Below are positions 1 through 9,860 of a stretch of DNA of 64,000 bases, piece by piece. Position numbers and translations under genes: made by a program. Position 1 is the stretch's first letter; every line of letters starts with the position of its first letter. Source of the DNA: Muribaculaceae bacterium (GTDB lineage: Bacteria; Bacteroidota; Bacteroidia; Bacteroidales; Muribaculaceae); contig JAMPII010000002.1 of NCBI GenBank assembly GCA_023662835.1, forward strand, positions 25,216 through 89,215. The letters are read 5' to 3'. The notes beneath the pieces were generated by a model that saw only the letters and a list, made by a program, of their open reading frames with translations, was not told the origin of the DNA and made no database searches.

Positions 1-1142
1 TCGAAGTCGTCGTAATCCTCGTCGTAAATTTCTTCGTCATCATCAATTGGCTTGTCGGGAGTGTCGAATATAAATTCATCCTCTTCTTTCACTCGATGAT
101 GCTCGTCCAGTTGGCGATGAGTGATTGTTGAAGGCTCAATCCTGTTGGCCTCGTCGTTAATTGCCTTCCAGAGTAAGTCCTTCAATTCTGTTATGCCAAA
201 TCCTGAAACGGCAGAAATGAACACATGAGGTAAATCCTCGGGAAGGTCACTGCCGATAATTTGTATCAGTTCATCGTCGAGCATGTCACTTTTAGAAATA
301 GCCAATACACGTGGCTTATCCATTAGCTCGGGGTTGAACTTCTGAAGCTCATTAAGCAAAATGTTGTATTGCTGCCTTATATCGTCTGCATCGGCTGGAA
401 TCATAAATAGCAGTACTGCGTTTCGTTCAATGTGGCGTAGAAATCGCAATCCAAGGCCTCGCCCTTCGCTAGCGCCCTCAATAATACCGGGAATATCGGC
501 CATCACAAACGATTGCGAATTGCGGTAGCTGACGATGCCGAGTTGAGGCTCCATCGTTGTAAAAGGGTAATCGGCTATTTTGGGGCGTGCTGCGGATATC
601 GACGACAGTAATGTTGACTTTCCCGCGTTAGGAAAACCAACAAGGCCTACATCCGCCAAAAGTTTTAGCTCCAGAATGATAGTTTTTTCGATTGCAGGTT
701 CGCCCGGTTGTGCATATCGTGGCGCTTGATTAGTTGACGTGCGGAAATTCCAGTTGCCTAGTCCTCCACGGCCACCGCGGAGAAGCTTTATTTCCTGGCC
801 GTTGTATGTGACCTCGCAGAGGTATTCACCCGTTTCTGCGTCGAAAACCACAGTGCCACAAGGTACTTCGATAATCTTATCCTCACCGTCCTTGCCAAAA
901 CTGCGTCCGCCGGAGCCTGATTGCCCATTCCCGGCAAACACGTGTCGTTGATATTTTAAAGGAAGCAATGTCCACATATGGCTATTGCCCCGCAATATGA
1001 TATGGCCACCGCGTCCACCGTCGCCACCGTCAGGACCTCCTTTAGGAACATATTTGGCGCGATGAAAATGCCGCGACCCGGCGCCGCCTTTGCCCGAACG
1101 GCACACTATTTTAACGTAATCGATAAAATTGGATTCAGCCAT
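1..1142 (-). CDS. obg: Obg family GTPase (CgtA/ObgE), C-terminus cut by the window edge
   Basis: Essential ribosome-associated GTPase involved in 50S assembly and stress control. Reading leftward from the ATG at 1142, the translation begins [12 protein letters not shown] and continues into the glycine-rich Obg fold, with several GGxGG runs in the first 160 residues. The G domain follows, with G1 [11 protein letters not shown] and the switch II region [16 protein letters not shown]. The frame stays open to base 1. The last visible part is a very acidic tail rich in Asp and Glu, as is usual for Obg C-termini. It is divergent from tig, with 229 bases between the two starts. Family assignment is secure; only the extreme C-terminus is missing. 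Confidence 0.95.
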   Translation of the reverse strand, partial: MAESNFIDYVKIVCRSGKGGAGSRHFHRAKYVPKGGPDGGDGGRGGHIILRGNSHMWTLLPLKYQRHVFAGNGQSGSGGRSFGKDGEDKIIEVPCGTVVFDAETGEYLCEVTYNGQEIKLLRGGRGGLGNWNFRTSTNQAPRYAQPGEPAIEKTIILELKLLADVGLVGFPNAGKSTLLSSISAARPKIADYPFTTMEPQLGIVSYRNSQSFVMADIPGIIEGASEGRGLGLRFLRHIERNAVLLFMIPADADDIRQQYNILLNELQKFNPELMDKPRVLAISKSDMLDDELIQIIGSDLPEDLPHVFISAVSGFGITELKDLLWKAINDEANRIEPSTITHRQLDEHHRVKEEDEFIFDTPDKPIDDDEEIYDEDYDDF

Positions 1143-1287
1143 TGTAATCTTTTGTCAGTTTCTTCTAGTAACAATTTACAAAGATAAAAATATTTTGCTA
1201 TAAGCCCAAACACCATGTTAAACCAAAAATAATAAAAATTAAAAAGAAAAGTTTTTTACGAACTTTTGCATTTTTGCATCATAAAAA

Positions 1288-1305
1288 TTGGCACGAAATT
1301 TGTTA
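1288..1305 (+). promoter_or_regulatory. Sigma-54-like promoter of tig (TTGGCACG at 1288-1295, TTGT at 1300-1303)
   Basis: The -24 element TTGGCACG is complete. The G of the -12 element lies exactly 11 bases after the second G of the -24 pair, as sigma-54 requires, but the -12 dinucleotide reads GT instead of GC. The predicted transcript start is near 1314, about 58 bases before the tig ATG. The same form occurs upstream of lon and of the efflux operon in this window. A TTTG at 1273-1276 could alternatively serve a housekeeping promoter, but no TAnnTTTG follows it. Confidence 0.55.
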
Positions 1306-1371
1306 TATGAGCGTTGAATGCATTAAATTTGCATTTCAATTGAGAATCATAACACTAATTTCATATATAAA

Positions 1372-2733
1372 ATGAACGTACAATTAGACAAAACCGGCAA
1401 TGTGACCGCAAAACTCACCGTGTCGATTGAAGAAAACGATTACAAAGAAAAAGTTGAAAAACGGCTAAAAGAAATTGGCCGCACTCACGCAATACCAGGC
1501 TTTCGTCAAGGCCACGTCCCCTTTGGCGAACTTAACCGTCGTTTTGGAAAACATGTGACAGCCGATGTTATCAATGATGTAGTTTATGAAGCTGTTGCTA
1601 AATACATACAAGAAAATAAGCTTCCTGTTCTTGGTCAGCCAATTCCCGTTGATGTTAAAGAACTCGACCTTAAGAACGAAAAAGATTTTACATTCCAATA
1701 CGAACTTGGTCTCGCTCCTGAACTGAATGTCACGGTAAGTAAGGATGAAAAAGTTCCTTACTACAATATAGAAGCTTCCGAAGAGATGGTTAAGGAACAG
1801 GATACTAAATTCCGCGAACGTTTTGGCGCCCAAGTGCCCGGCGAAGAAGTAGAGCCTAATGCTCTTGTTAAAGGTGCTATCATGGAGCTCGACGAAAATG
1901 GAGAAGTTAAATCAACCGACGATGCCATTCAAATGGTGAATGGAATTGTTGCTCCTATGTATTTCAAAGATCGTGAGCAAGCCAAGCTTTTTGAAGGTAA
2001 GAAAATCAACGATAAAGTTAAATTCAGTCCCTGGAAAACTTGTGACGGCAACCCTGCCGAAATGGCATCGATGCTCGGAGTTGACAAAGAAAAAGCAGGC
2101 GACATAAAAGCCGACTTTGAAATGTCAATTTCCGAAATCATTGTTCTCCGTCCGGCAGAAGCAAATCAGGAACTGTTCGACAATGTGCTTGGTAAAGATA
2201 AAGTGAACAACGAAGCCGACTATCTGAATGCTGTTAGGGGCATGATTGAACAAGATCTTTCTGCAAACAGCGAAATTCTTTTCCGTCACGATGTTGAAAA
2301 AATGATGATGGAAAAATACGGCAATATGGAACTCCCCGCAGAAGTGCTCAAAAAGTGGCTTGTTAATACAAATGAAAAAATAACAGCGGAGAATGTCGAC
2401 GAGGAGTACAGCCGTATGGAGACAATGCTCAAATGGCAGCTTGTCAAGGAACGTCTCGCAGAAGTTTGCGAAATAAAAATTGACGAAAACGATCTCAACA
2501 ACCATGCGAAGATGATTGCTGCCCGACAGTTCGCGCAATATGGCATGACAAACATCGACGATGAAACTTTGCTCGACTATGCAAAACGCCTTTTGGCCGA
2601 TAAACAATTCCGTCAGCGTATAATTGAGGAAACAGGCGATATTAAGCTTTTCAACGCACTTAAAGCAAAACTTACCGTAGAAGAGAAGAAAGTCAGCCTT
2701 GATGAGTTCAAAGCAATTGCCGAAAAAGCTTGA
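1372..2733 (+). CDS. tig: Trigger factor, ribosome-bound peptidyl-prolyl isomerase chaperone
   Basis: Trigger factor binds the ribosomal exit tunnel and shields nascent chains. The 453-residue protein has the usual length and opens with the ribosome-binding domain: MNVQLDKTGNVTAKLTVSIEENDY, then an IPGFRQGHVP segment near residues 41-50, close to the family signature GFRxGxxP. The central PPIase-like domain is weakly conserved, as is common in Bacteroidetes, and the C-terminal half is helical and charged. It sits ahead of clpP-clpX, the conserved tig-clpP-clpX order. A strong hairpin terminator follows at once, so it is probably transcribed separately from clpP. The start is the first ATG after the predicted promoter. 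Confidence 0.96.
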   Translation: MNVQLDKTGNVTAKLTVSIEENDYKEKVEKRLKEIGRTHAIPGFRQGHVPFGELNRRFGKHVTADVINDVVYEAVAKYIQENKLPVLGQPIPVDVKELDLKNEKDFTFQYELGLAPELNVTVSKDEKVPYYNIEASEEMVKEQDTKFRERFGAQVPGEEVEPNALVKGAIMELDENGEVKSTDDAIQMVNGIVAPMYFKDREQAKLFEGKKINDKVKFSPWKTCDGNPAEMASMLGVDKEKAGDIKADFEMSISEIIVLRPAEANQELFDNVLGKDKVNNEADYLNAVRGMIEQDLSANSEILFRHDVEKMMMEKYGNMELPAEVLKKWLVNTNEKITAENVDEEYSRMETMLKWQLVKERLAEVCEIKIDENDLNNHAKMIAARQFAQYGMTNIDDETLLDYAKRLLADKQFRQRIIEETGDIKLFNALKAKLTVEEKKVSLDEFKAIAEKA

Positions 2734-2758
2734 TAGAAAATCCATAATAGCTTCCAAT

Positions 2759-2795
2759 AAAGGCGATATGTCAACTCCGACATATCGCCTTTTTA
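2759..2795 (+). terminator. Rho-independent terminator after tig
   Basis: A perfect 12-bp stem (2761-2772 pairing with 2779-2790) closes a 6-base loop and is followed by a run of T. It separates tig from the clpP promoter. Confidence 0.9.
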
Positions 2796-2856
2796 TGGCT
2801 GATAAAGATAAGTAGTGTCAAACAGCGTATTTTCCAGCAACATAACTGCTCTTTTT

Positions 2857-2887
2857 TTTGTTATAAAACTAAAAATTATTATCTTTG
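2857..2887 (+). promoter_or_regulatory. Bacteroidetes-type housekeeping promoter of clpP
   Basis: TTTG at 2857-2860 and TATCTTTG at 2880-2887 are separated by 19 bases. This matches the Bacteroidetes -33/-7 consensus (TTTG, 19-21 nt, TAnnTTTG). The clpP ATG lies 29 bases downstream. Confidence 0.8.
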
Positions 2888-2916
2888 AAATAGAAAACTA
2901 AATATGTGCATAAACT

Positions 2917-3612
2917 ATGAATAAAGATTTTAGAAATTACGCAGTAAAACATATGGGCATGAATGGTCTTGCCCTCGATCAATATATATCGGCTGCAAAC
3001 AACTCGGCTGCCTCAATAACTTCGAGCTATATCTCTCCTACTATTATTGAGGAGCGCCAGCTGAATGTTGCCCAGATGGATGTTTTCTCCCGATTGATGA
3101 TGGATCGAATAATTTTTCTTGGAACTGATGTAAATGACTATACAGCTAATGTGATTCAGGCACAGTTGTTGTATCTGGATTCTGCAGAACCAGGAAAGGA
3201 TGTGTCGATATACATAAACTCTCCCGGTGGTTCTGTTTACGCCGGTTTGGGAATATACGACACAATGCAGTATATATCGTCCGATGTGTCGACAATTTGC
3301 ACTGGAATGGCTGCTTCAATGGCTGCCGTTCTGCTTGTTTCCGGAACAGCAGGCAAACGTTTTGCTCTCAAACATTCGCGAGTGATGATACATCAGCCTA
3401 TGGGCGGCGCTCAAGGTCAAGCCTCCGATATCGAAATCACAGCTCGCGAAATTCAGAAGTTGAAAAAAGAACTATACACAATTATAGCAGATCATTCCGG
3501 TATGTCGTACGAAAAAGTTGAGAAAGACTCTGATCGCGATTACTGGATGACCGCCGAAGAAGCACTCAATTATGGTATGATTGATAAGGTGCTTGTTAAG
3601 TCAGTTCACTAA
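2917..3612 (+). CDS. clpP: ATP-dependent Clp protease proteolytic subunit
   Basis: Serine peptidase of family S14 that forms the proteolytic chamber for ClpX. The catalytic triad is visible: Ser about 134 in GMAASMAA, His about 159 in MIHQPMGG, and Asp about 208 in the [11 protein letters not shown] segment. The 231-residue length is slightly longer than E. coli ClpP because of an N-terminal extension of about 40 residues before the conserved [10 protein letters not shown] stretch. Its own promoter lies just upstream and clpX follows 89 bases downstream, so the two probably form one transcript with a hairpin in the gap. Confidence 0.97.
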   Translation: MNKDFRNYAVKHMGMNGLALDQYISAANNSAASITSSYISPTIIEERQLNVAQMDVFSRLMMDRIIFLGTDVNDYTANVIQAQLLYLDSAEPGKDVSIYINSPGGSVYAGLGIYDTMQYISSDVSTICTGMAASMAAVLLVSGTAGKRFALKHSRVMIHQPMGGAQGQASDIEITAREIQKLKKELYTIIADHSGMSYEKVEKDSDRDYWMTAEEALNYGMIDKVLVKSVH

Positions 3613-3624
3613 TCATGATATTTC

Positions 3625-3658
3625 TCGGGTAAGCGGACTCTGAAATTCGCTTACCCGA
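3625..3658. other. Perfect hairpin between clpP and clpX without a U-tract
   Basis: An 11-bp perfect stem (3625-3635 with 3648-3658) closes a 12-base loop. The sequence after it (ccaatcaaaatc) has no T-run, so it does not read as a standard intrinsic terminator. It may stabilise the clpP 3' end or lower clpX expression. Confidence 0.6.
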
Positions 3659-3701
3659 CCAATCAAAATCACACTATCAGGCCATAGGCCATAATTCAAC
3701 A

Positions 3702-4946
3702 ATGGCAAAAAAAAATAACAAATGCTGCACCTTCTGCGGACGTCCTGCTGAAATGTCGGAAGGATTGGTGCCCTCGGCTACAACCCCCAACATATATATA
3801 TGTGCCGAATGTGTCGAGGCGCTCGATCTGATGCTCAAGGATATGAAGCAGGATCACAAAAATGATTCCGCCCCTAACCTTGATAAAGTTCCCAAACCAC
3901 AGGAAATCTGTGCCTATCTCGACCAATATGTAATAGGACAAGATGCGGCGAAAAAATATTTAGCAGTTGCCGTCTACAATCATTATAAACGTCTGGCGCA
4001 ACCCAAAAGCGATGACGTAGATATTGAAAAGAGCAATATAATCCTTGTCGGGCCTACGGGTACCGGCAAAACTCTTCTGGCAAAGACAATAGCAAAAATG
4101 CTCGACGTGCCGTTCACGATAGTTGACGCAACAGTGCTCACCCAAGCCGGCTATGTTGGCGAGGATATTGAAAGCCTGCTTACCCGTTTGCTGCAAGTTG
4201 CCGACTACGACGTTGTCAAAGCAGAAAAAGGTATCGTGTTTATCGACGAGATTGACAAAATTGCACGTAAAGGCGACAACCCGTCTATAACCCGCGATGT
4301 AAGTGGTGAAGGTGTGCAGCAGGGATTGCTCAAATTGCTTGAAGGATCAGTAGTTAACGTACCTCCACAAGGAGGACGCAAACATCCTGAACAACGGATG
4401 ATTCCTGTCGATACCAAAAATATTCTTTTCATATGTGGCGGTGCTTTCGACGGAATTGAGCAAAAAATTGCTCATCGTTTAAACACCCATACCGTTGGAT
4501 TCTCAACCGACAGCAAACGTGCCCGTATAAGCCGCGACAATTTCCTCCGCTACGTGGCGCCACAGGACTTGAAGTCTTTTGGACTGATTCCAGAAATAAT
4601 TGGCCGATTGCCGATTATTACCAATCTGGAACCACTCGACCGCGATGCACTACTTCGAGTGCTTACCGAACCTAAAAACGCTATTGTCCGGCAATATTCG
4701 AAACTATTCCAAATGGACGGAGTAAAGCTTACATTCACAGCAGAAGCTCTGCAGTTCATTGTCGACAAGGCAATAGAATACAAGTTAGGCGCCCGTGGCC
4801 TCCGCTCAATTGTCGAAACAATAATGATTGATGCAATGTACGAAATCCCCTCTTCAAACAAACGCAAATTCGAAGTTACAGCCGAATACGCACAGCAACA
4901 ACTTGAAAAAGCTAACTTTGAGACAAATCATATACCGCCACAATAA
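3702..4946 (+). CDS. clpX: ATP-dependent Clp protease ATP-binding subunit ClpX
   Basis: AAA+ unfoldase that delivers substrates to ClpP. An N-terminal zinc-binding domain has a CxxC pair in CTFCG (residues about 6-9) and a second pair in CAEC (about 33-36). Walker A is [13 protein letters not shown], Walker B is [11 protein letters not shown], and the GYVGEDIE pore-loop region lies between them. The C-terminus has the ClpX small domain with the sensor [10 protein letters not shown]. Length 414 is typical. It is followed 21 bases later by recQ in the same direction. Confidence 0.97.
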   Translation: MAKKNNKCCTFCGRPAEMSEGLVPSATTPNIYICAECVEALDLMLKDMKQDHKNDSAPNLDKVPKPQEICAYLDQYVIGQDAAKKYLAVAVYNHYKRLAQPKSDDVDIEKSNIILVGPTGTGKTLLAKTIAKMLDVPFTIVDATVLTQAGYVGEDIESLLTRLLQVADYDVVKAEKGIVFIDEIDKIARKGDNPSITRDVSGEGVQQGLLKLLEGSVVNVPPQGGRKHPEQRMIPVDTKNILFICGGAFDGIEQKIAHRLNTHTVGFSTDSKRARISRDNFLRYVAPQDLKSFGLIPEIIGRLPIITNLEPLDRDALLRVLTEPKNAIVRQYSKLFQMDGVKLTFTAEALQFIVDKAIEYKLGARGLRSIVETIMIDAMYEIPSSNKRKFEVTAEYAQQQLEKANFETNHIPPQ

Positions 4947-4967
4947 TAACTAACCATAACAACTTCC

Positions 4968-7151
4968 ATGGCAGTCAACAAAATGGCACTCGCAGCCGAA
5001 CTAAAAAAATATTTCGGCTTCGATACATTCAAAGGTAATCAGGAAGCAGTGATAGCCAACCTGCTGGAAGGCAACGATACGTTCGTGCTTATGCCTACCG
5101 GTGGTGGTAAATCCTTGTGCTATCAACTCCCGGCCTTGATGATGCCCGGAACGGCGATTATAATTTCACCGTTGATTGCCCTGATGAAAAATCAGGTCGA
5201 CGCCATGCGAAATTTCAGCGAGGACGATAATGTTGCCCACTTCCTAAACTCATCTTTGACAAAAGCGGTTATTGATCAAGTGAAGGCCGACATAATTGCA
5301 GGAAAAACAAAATTGCTCTATGTTGCGCCTGAGTCACTAACTAAGCAGGACACCATTGATTTTCTTCGCACTATTCCGATATCGTTTTACGCAGTCGATG
5401 AGGCCCACTGTATATCAGAATGGGGCCACGATTTTCGTCCCGACTATCGGAGAATCAGGCCTATAATCAACGAAATATCCCGTCGGCCTATCATAGCCCT
5501 TACAGCAACGGCAACACCGAAGGTACAGCACGACATTCAAAAAAGCCTGGGAATGTCCGATGTTAAGGTTTTCAAATCATCCTTCAATAGGAGCAACCTC
5601 TATTACGAGATAAGAGCTAAAAGCCAGAACACCGACCGCGACATAATTCGTTTTATCAAGCAACAGGAACAGAAAAGCGGCATTGTATACTGCCTAAGCC
5701 GGAAAAAAGTAGAAGAACTAACCGAACTGCTGCGACTAAACGAAATAGACGCTTTACCCTACCATGCCGGACTCGACCCTGCCACAAGAGCGGCCAATCA
5801 GGATGCGTTTATAATGGAAAAGGTTTCGGTGATTGTTGCAACCATTGCTTTCGGAATGGGAATTGACAAACCTGATGTCAGGTTCGTAATACATTACGAT
5901 ATTCCCAAGTCGCTCGAGGGCTACTATCAGGAAACCGGGCGCGCTGGGCGTGACGACGGTGAAGGCATCTGCATAACTTTCTATTCAGCAAAGGACCTGC
6001 TGAAAATGGAAAAATTCATACAGAACAAACCTATAACCGAACAAGAAATAGGCCGTCAATTGTTATTAGAAACTGCTGCATACGCCGAGTCTTCTGTTTG
6101 TCGCCGTAAAATGCTCCTTCATTATTTCGGCGAAGAATATAACCAAGAAAACTGCGGCAATTGCGACAACTGTTTAAATCCTAAAAAACAAGTGGAAGCT
6201 AAAGACGAACTTTGTGCCACAATAGAGACTGTCATGGCACTGAATGAAAAATTCAAGGCAGACCATCTTGTGGATGTTATGCTCGGTAAAAACACCGCAG
6301 CAATAAAAACCTATGACCACAATGACCTTGAAGTTTTTGGATGCCTCGAAGGATCCGATGCAAAAACTCTGAATACAGTTATCCGGCAAGCAATCCTCGA
6401 CGGGTATCTAGAACGTGACATAGAAAACTTCGGTACAATCCATCTTACCGAAAAGGGTAAAAAATATTACAAAAAGCCCACTTCGTTCAAAATTGTAGAA
6501 GACAATGATTTTGCCGACGAAGATCAAGAGCCGGTAATGAAGGGTGGCGCTGCTTGCGCTGTCGATCCCGAACTTTACAACATTCTACGCGACTTGCGCA
6601 AAAAAATTGCAAAAAAATTGGAATTGCCTCCATATGTAATCTTCCAGGATCCCTCTTTGGAAGCAATGGCTACAACTTATCCAATCACAATCGAGGAGTT
6701 GCAGAACATACCGGGTGTCGGTTCAGGTAAGGCAAAACGCTACGGCGATGAATTTTTGAAGGTGATAAAAGCCCACGTTGAAGAAAACGAAATTGAACGT
6801 CCCGAAGATCTGCGTGTAAGAAGCGTGGCCAACAAGTCGAAACTCAAAATTTCAATCGTACAAGGTATCGACAGAAAAATACCATTAGATGCGCTTGCCG
6901 AAAGCAAGGGATTGGAATTCAATGAGCTACTTGATGAAATAGAGGCAATCGTATATTCCGGAACAAAAATCTCGATCGATTATTTCCTAAATGAAATCAT
7001 GGACGACGACCGTCAGGCCGATATCTTTGAATATTTCCGTGAGAGCGACACCGATAATCTTGATGACGCTATAAATGAACTTGGCAACGAATATAGCGAG
7101 GAGGAAATACGACTCGTACGAATAAAATTCCTTTCTGAACTGGGCAACTAA
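4968..7151 (+). CDS. recQ: ATP-dependent DNA helicase RecQ
   Basis: SF2 3'-5' DNA helicase for recombination repair. Domains in order: helicase core with Walker A in PTGGGKSLCYQ, motif II VDEAHCISEWGHDF, motif III TATATP, motif VI YQETGRAGRDDGEG; a RecQ zinc-binding region with cysteines in SSVCRRKMLLHYFG and CGNCDNCL (about 375-405); a winged-helix RQC domain; and an HRDC domain near 530-610. The 727-residue protein is longer than E. coli RecQ because of a charged C-terminal extension. It lies between clpX and the his genes with very short gaps, so cotranscription is plausible. Confidence 0.95.
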   Translation: MAVNKMALAAELKKYFGFDTFKGNQEAVIANLLEGNDTFVLMPTGGGKSLCYQLPALMMPGTAIIISPLIALMKNQVDAMRNFSEDDNVAHFLNSSLTKAVIDQVKADIIAGKTKLLYVAPESLTKQDTIDFLRTIPISFYAVDEAHCISEWGHDFRPDYRRIRPIINEISRRPIIALTATATPKVQHDIQKSLGMSDVKVFKSSFNRSNLYYEIRAKSQNTDRDIIRFIKQQEQKSGIVYCLSRKKVEELTELLRLNEIDALPYHAGLDPATRAANQDAFIMEKVSVIVATIAFGMGIDKPDVRFVIHYDIPKSLEGYYQETGRAGRDDGEGICITFYSAKDLLKMEKFIQNKPITEQEIGRQLLLETAAYAESSVCRRKMLLHYFGEEYNQENCGNCDNCLNPKKQVEAKDELCATIETVMALNEKFKADHLVDVMLGKNTAAIKTYDHNDLEVFGCLEGSDAKTLNTVIRQAILDGYLERDIENFGTIHLTEKGKKYYKKPTSFKIVEDNDFADEDQEPVMKGGAACAVDPELYNILRDLRKKIAKKLELPPYVIFQDPSLEAMATTYPITIEELQNIPGVGSGKAKRYGDEFLKVIKAHVEENEIERPEDLRVRSVANKSKLKISIVQGIDRKIPLDALAESKGLEFNELLDEIEAIVYSGTKISIDYFLNEIMDDDRQADIFEYFRESDTDNLDDAINELGNEYSEEEIRLVRIKFLSELGN

Positions 7152-7159
7152 TAACCCAT

Positions 7160-7753
7160 ATGTCAATAGCTATTATAAAATACAATGCCGGCAATGTTTA
7201 TTCTGTTGAATGCGCTTTAGCGAGGCTGGGTGTTGAGGCGGTAATAACCGATAATGTCCAAACAATCCGTTCTGCCGATAAAGTGATATTCCCCGGTGTA
7301 GGCGAAGCTGCCGCTGCTATGAGCCATTTGCGTTCTACCGGACTCGACAATGTTATAAAAAACCTAACAAACCCGGTTTTGGGAATTTGCATCGGACAGC
7401 AACTGCTATGTGCCCACTCTCAGGAGGGCGACACGGATTGCCTTGGCATATTTCCCGACAAGGTCGTAAAGTTCAATAATTACGATTGCGAGCTGAAAAT
7501 ACCCCATACCGGGTGGAATACAATCAATGTAACCTCTGCCGAAGGACCGGTTCCCGAGCGCCTTGATAACGCTTGGGTTTACTATGTTCACAGCTACTAT
7601 GTGCCTGTAGGACAATTCACAACAGCCATAACCGACTACATTTGTCCATTCTCGGCCGCAATGCACCACAATAATTTCTTTTCTACACAATTCCATCCGG
7701 AAAAGAGCGGAAACATTGGCGCTGAGATACTTAAACACTTCTTGGAATTATGA
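7160..7753 (+). CDS. hisH: Imidazole glycerol phosphate synthase, glutaminase subunit
   Basis: Class I glutamine amidotransferase that feeds ammonia to HisF in histidine synthesis. It opens with MSIAIIKYNAGNVYSV, the nucleophilic Cys is in LGICIGQQLL (about 78-82), and the His/Glu pair is in STQFHPEKSG near the C-terminus. Length 197 is typical. Its end overlaps the hisA start by 4 bases, indicating translational coupling. Confidence 0.95.
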   Translation: MSIAIIKYNAGNVYSVECALARLGVEAVITDNVQTIRSADKVIFPGVGEAAAAMSHLRSTGLDNVIKNLTNPVLGICIGQQLLCAHSQEGDTDCLGIFPDKVVKFNNYDCELKIPHTGWNTINVTSAEGPVPERLDNAWVYYVHSYYVPVGQFTTAITDYICPFSAAMHHNNFFSTQFHPEKSGNIGAEILKHFLEL

Positions 7754-8481
7754 TTGAATTTATACCGGCAATCGACATAATCGGGGGTAAATGTGTGCGC
7801 CTGACACAGGGCATGTACAACTCTTCCAAAGTATATGGCGAAAATCCTTTGGAAATAGCCCGGCGTTTCGAAGATGTCGGTTGCCGACGCTTGCATCTTG
7901 TTGATCTTGATGGTGCCAGATCGCATCATATTGTCAATTACAAAGTTTTGGAAAGTATCGCAAACCATACAGGACTCACTATCGATTTCGGTGGCGGGAT
8001 AAAAAGTGATAACGATGCCGTGATTGCCTTTAATTCAGGAGCGGCAATGATTACCGGTGGCAGTATAGCAGTAAAAAATCGCGAACAATTTTTGCGTTGG
8101 CTCTCTTGCTACGGCGCCGACAAAGTGATACTAGGAGCAGATGCCCGCAATGGTAAAATTGCTGTTCAAGGTTGGACCGACAGCTCAGAACAAGACATTG
8201 TGCCATTTGTGAATCAGTATCATAAAGAAGGCGTAAAACAAGTTATATCAACCGATATATCCCAAGACGGCACTCTCAACGGACCATCTGTCGAATTATA
8301 CAGAACCCTATTGGATGAAATAGAAGGAATTTACCTGATAGCATCGGGCGGAGTAGGGAACCTGTCGCATGTTTATGAACTTGAACAGGCAGGAGTGACG
8401 GCCGTAATAGTAGGCAAAGCAATATACGAAGGGTATATAACACTTGCTGAGATAGAAAAACTTAACGTCAGAAATCATTAA
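7750..8481 (+). CDS. hisA: ProFAR isomerase (phosphoribosylformimino-5-aminoimidazole carboxamide ribotide isomerase)
   Basis: TIM-barrel isomerase of histidine synthesis. It opens with [17 protein letters not shown]; the catalytic Asp is in this first strand and the second phosphate-site strand carries [14 protein letters not shown]. It ends in the [10 protein letters not shown] phosphate-binding loop and a GKAIYEG segment. The 243-residue length is standard. It overlaps hisH by 4 bases and precedes hisF by 5 bases. Confidence 0.95.
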   Translation: MIEFIPAIDIIGGKCVRLTQGMYNSSKVYGENPLEIARRFEDVGCRRLHLVDLDGARSHHIVNYKVLESIANHTGLTIDFGGGIKSDNDAVIAFNSGAAMITGGSIAVKNREQFLRWLSCYGADKVILGADARNGKIAVQGWTDSSEQDIVPFVNQYHKEGVKQVISTDISQDGTLNGPSVELYRTLLDEIEGIYLIASGGVGNLSHVYELEQAGVTAVIVGKAIYEGYITLAEIEKLNVRNH

Positions 8482-8486
8482 AAATA

Positions 8487-9242
8487 ATGCTTGCAAAACG
8501 AATCATACCCTGTCTGGACGTTAAAAACGGCACAACCGTAAAAGGCGTGAACTTTGTCAACTTCCGCAATGCTGGCGATCCGGTTGAGTTGGGCCGCCAA
8601 TATAGTGATGCAGGAGCCGACGAACTTGTATACCTCGATATAACAGCCTCGCATGAAGGTAGAAAAACTTTTATCGACCTCGTACGACGCGTTGCAGAAA
8701 ATGTGAGTATACCTTTCACTGTCGGTGGAGGTATATCAAGTGTTGACGACGTTGACAAACTCCTCAACGCCGGAGCCGACAAGGTTACCGTCAATTCATC
8801 GGCTTTGCGGACACCGAAATTGATAACCGATATTGCAAACCGTTTTGGCACACAGGTATGTGTGGTTGCAATTGATGCCCAATATACCGATGGACAATGG
8901 CAATGCTATCTCAACGGGGGCCGTATCCCATCCGGTCGCGACCTGTTTCAATGGGCAGAAGAAGCTCAGCAACGCGGTGCCGGTGAAATTTTGTTCACGT
9001 CGATGAATCATGACGGCGTAAAAAATGGGTTTGCCAACGATGCCCTGGCACGCCTGTCGAAAAGTCTCTGCATTCCGGTTATTGCCTCAGGCGGTGCTGG
9101 TAAATGCCGTGATTTTCTCGACGTGTTCACCCTTGGCAAAGCCGATGCAGCGTTGGCTGCAAGTATTTTCCATTTTGGCGAAATTAAAATCTGCGATTTA
9201 AAGAACTATCTTTACAACAAAGGAATAACAATTAGAAAATAA
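8487..9242 (+). CDS. hisF: Imidazole glycerol phosphate synthase, cyclase subunit
   Basis: TIM-barrel partner of HisH that makes IGP and AICAR. It begins [15 protein letters not shown], with the catalytic Asp 11 in CLDV, and the second catalytic Asp is in [12 protein letters not shown]. Phosphate loops are [10 protein letters not shown] and [11 protein letters not shown]. The length of 251 is typical. It lies within the hisH-hisA-hisF-hisIE run; hisG, hisD, hisC and hisB are not in this window. Confidence 0.96.
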   Translation: MLAKRIIPCLDVKNGTTVKGVNFVNFRNAGDPVELGRQYSDAGADELVYLDITASHEGRKTFIDLVRRVAENVSIPFTVGGGISSVDDVDKLLNAGADKVTVNSSALRTPKLITDIANRFGTQVCVVAIDAQYTDGQWQCYLNGGRIPSGRDLFQWAEEAQQRGAGEILFTSMNHDGVKNGFANDALARLSKSLCIPVIASGGAGKCRDFLDVFTLGKADAALAASIFHFGEIKICDLKNYLYNKGITIRK

Positions 9243-9258
9243 CGACTATCATAATAAT

Positions 9259-9858
9259 ATGCAAAACATAGATTATTCAAAACTTGGCGGACTCGTTCCT
9301 GCAATCATACAGGATGATGTAACAAAAAATGTGCTTATGCTTGGTTTTATGAACGAAGAGGCATACAAAAAAACTGTTGAGACTGGTAAAGTAACATTCT
9401 TTTCACGAACAAAAAACCGGCTTTGGACAAAAGGCGAAGAAAGCGGACATTTCCTTAATGTAGTGTCAATTGAAGAGGATTGCGACCACGATACATTGCT
9501 GATTAAAGTTAATCCCGTAGGACCTACTTGTCACACAGGTACCGACACATGCTTCGGAACAGAAAATAAGGCAGGAGTTGAATTCTTCCGATATCTTCAG
9601 GACTTTATTGAGGTACGTCATAAAGAAATGCCTGAAGGTTCATACACAACTTCTCTTTTCAAAAAGGGAATAAACCGTATGGCGCAAAAAGTAGGCGAGG
9701 AGGCTGTTGAAACCGTTATTGAAGCAACAAACGGCACTATCGATCGTCTCGTTTACGAAGCTTCCGACCTTATTTATCATTTAATTGTTTTGTTAACTGA
9801 CAAAGGTCTCCGAATCGAAGATCTTGCCGAAGAACTCAAAAAGCGTCACAAAGCATAA
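9259..9858 (+). CDS. hisIE: Bifunctional phosphoribosyl-AMP cyclohydrolase / phosphoribosyl-ATP pyrophosphatase
   Basis: Fusion enzyme for the second and third steps of histidine synthesis. The N-terminal HisI domain (about 1-110) has [18 protein letters not shown] and the metal-site region [10 protein letters not shown] with a later GPTCHTG. The C-terminal HisE domain (about 115-199) has the NTP-pyrophosphatase helix [13 protein letters not shown]. The two-domain fusion is common in Bacteroidetes. It is followed 2 bases later by the FtsE-like ATPase, suggesting one transcript. Confidence 0.95.
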   Translation: MQNIDYSKLGGLVPAIIQDDVTKNVLMLGFMNEEAYKKTVETGKVTFFSRTKNRLWTKGEESGHFLNVVSIEEDCDHDTLLIKVNPVGPTCHTGTDTCFGTENKAGVEFFRYLQDFIEVRHKEMPEGSYTTSLFKKGINRMAQKVGEEAVETVIEATNGTIDRLVYEASDLIYHLIVLLTDKGLRIEDLAEELKKRHKA

Positions 9859-9860
9859 TT

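Noticed and set aside
739-1187. Two plus-strand frames over the obg gene
   Set aside because: They are shadows of obg, whose minus-strand frame shows full Obg motifs.
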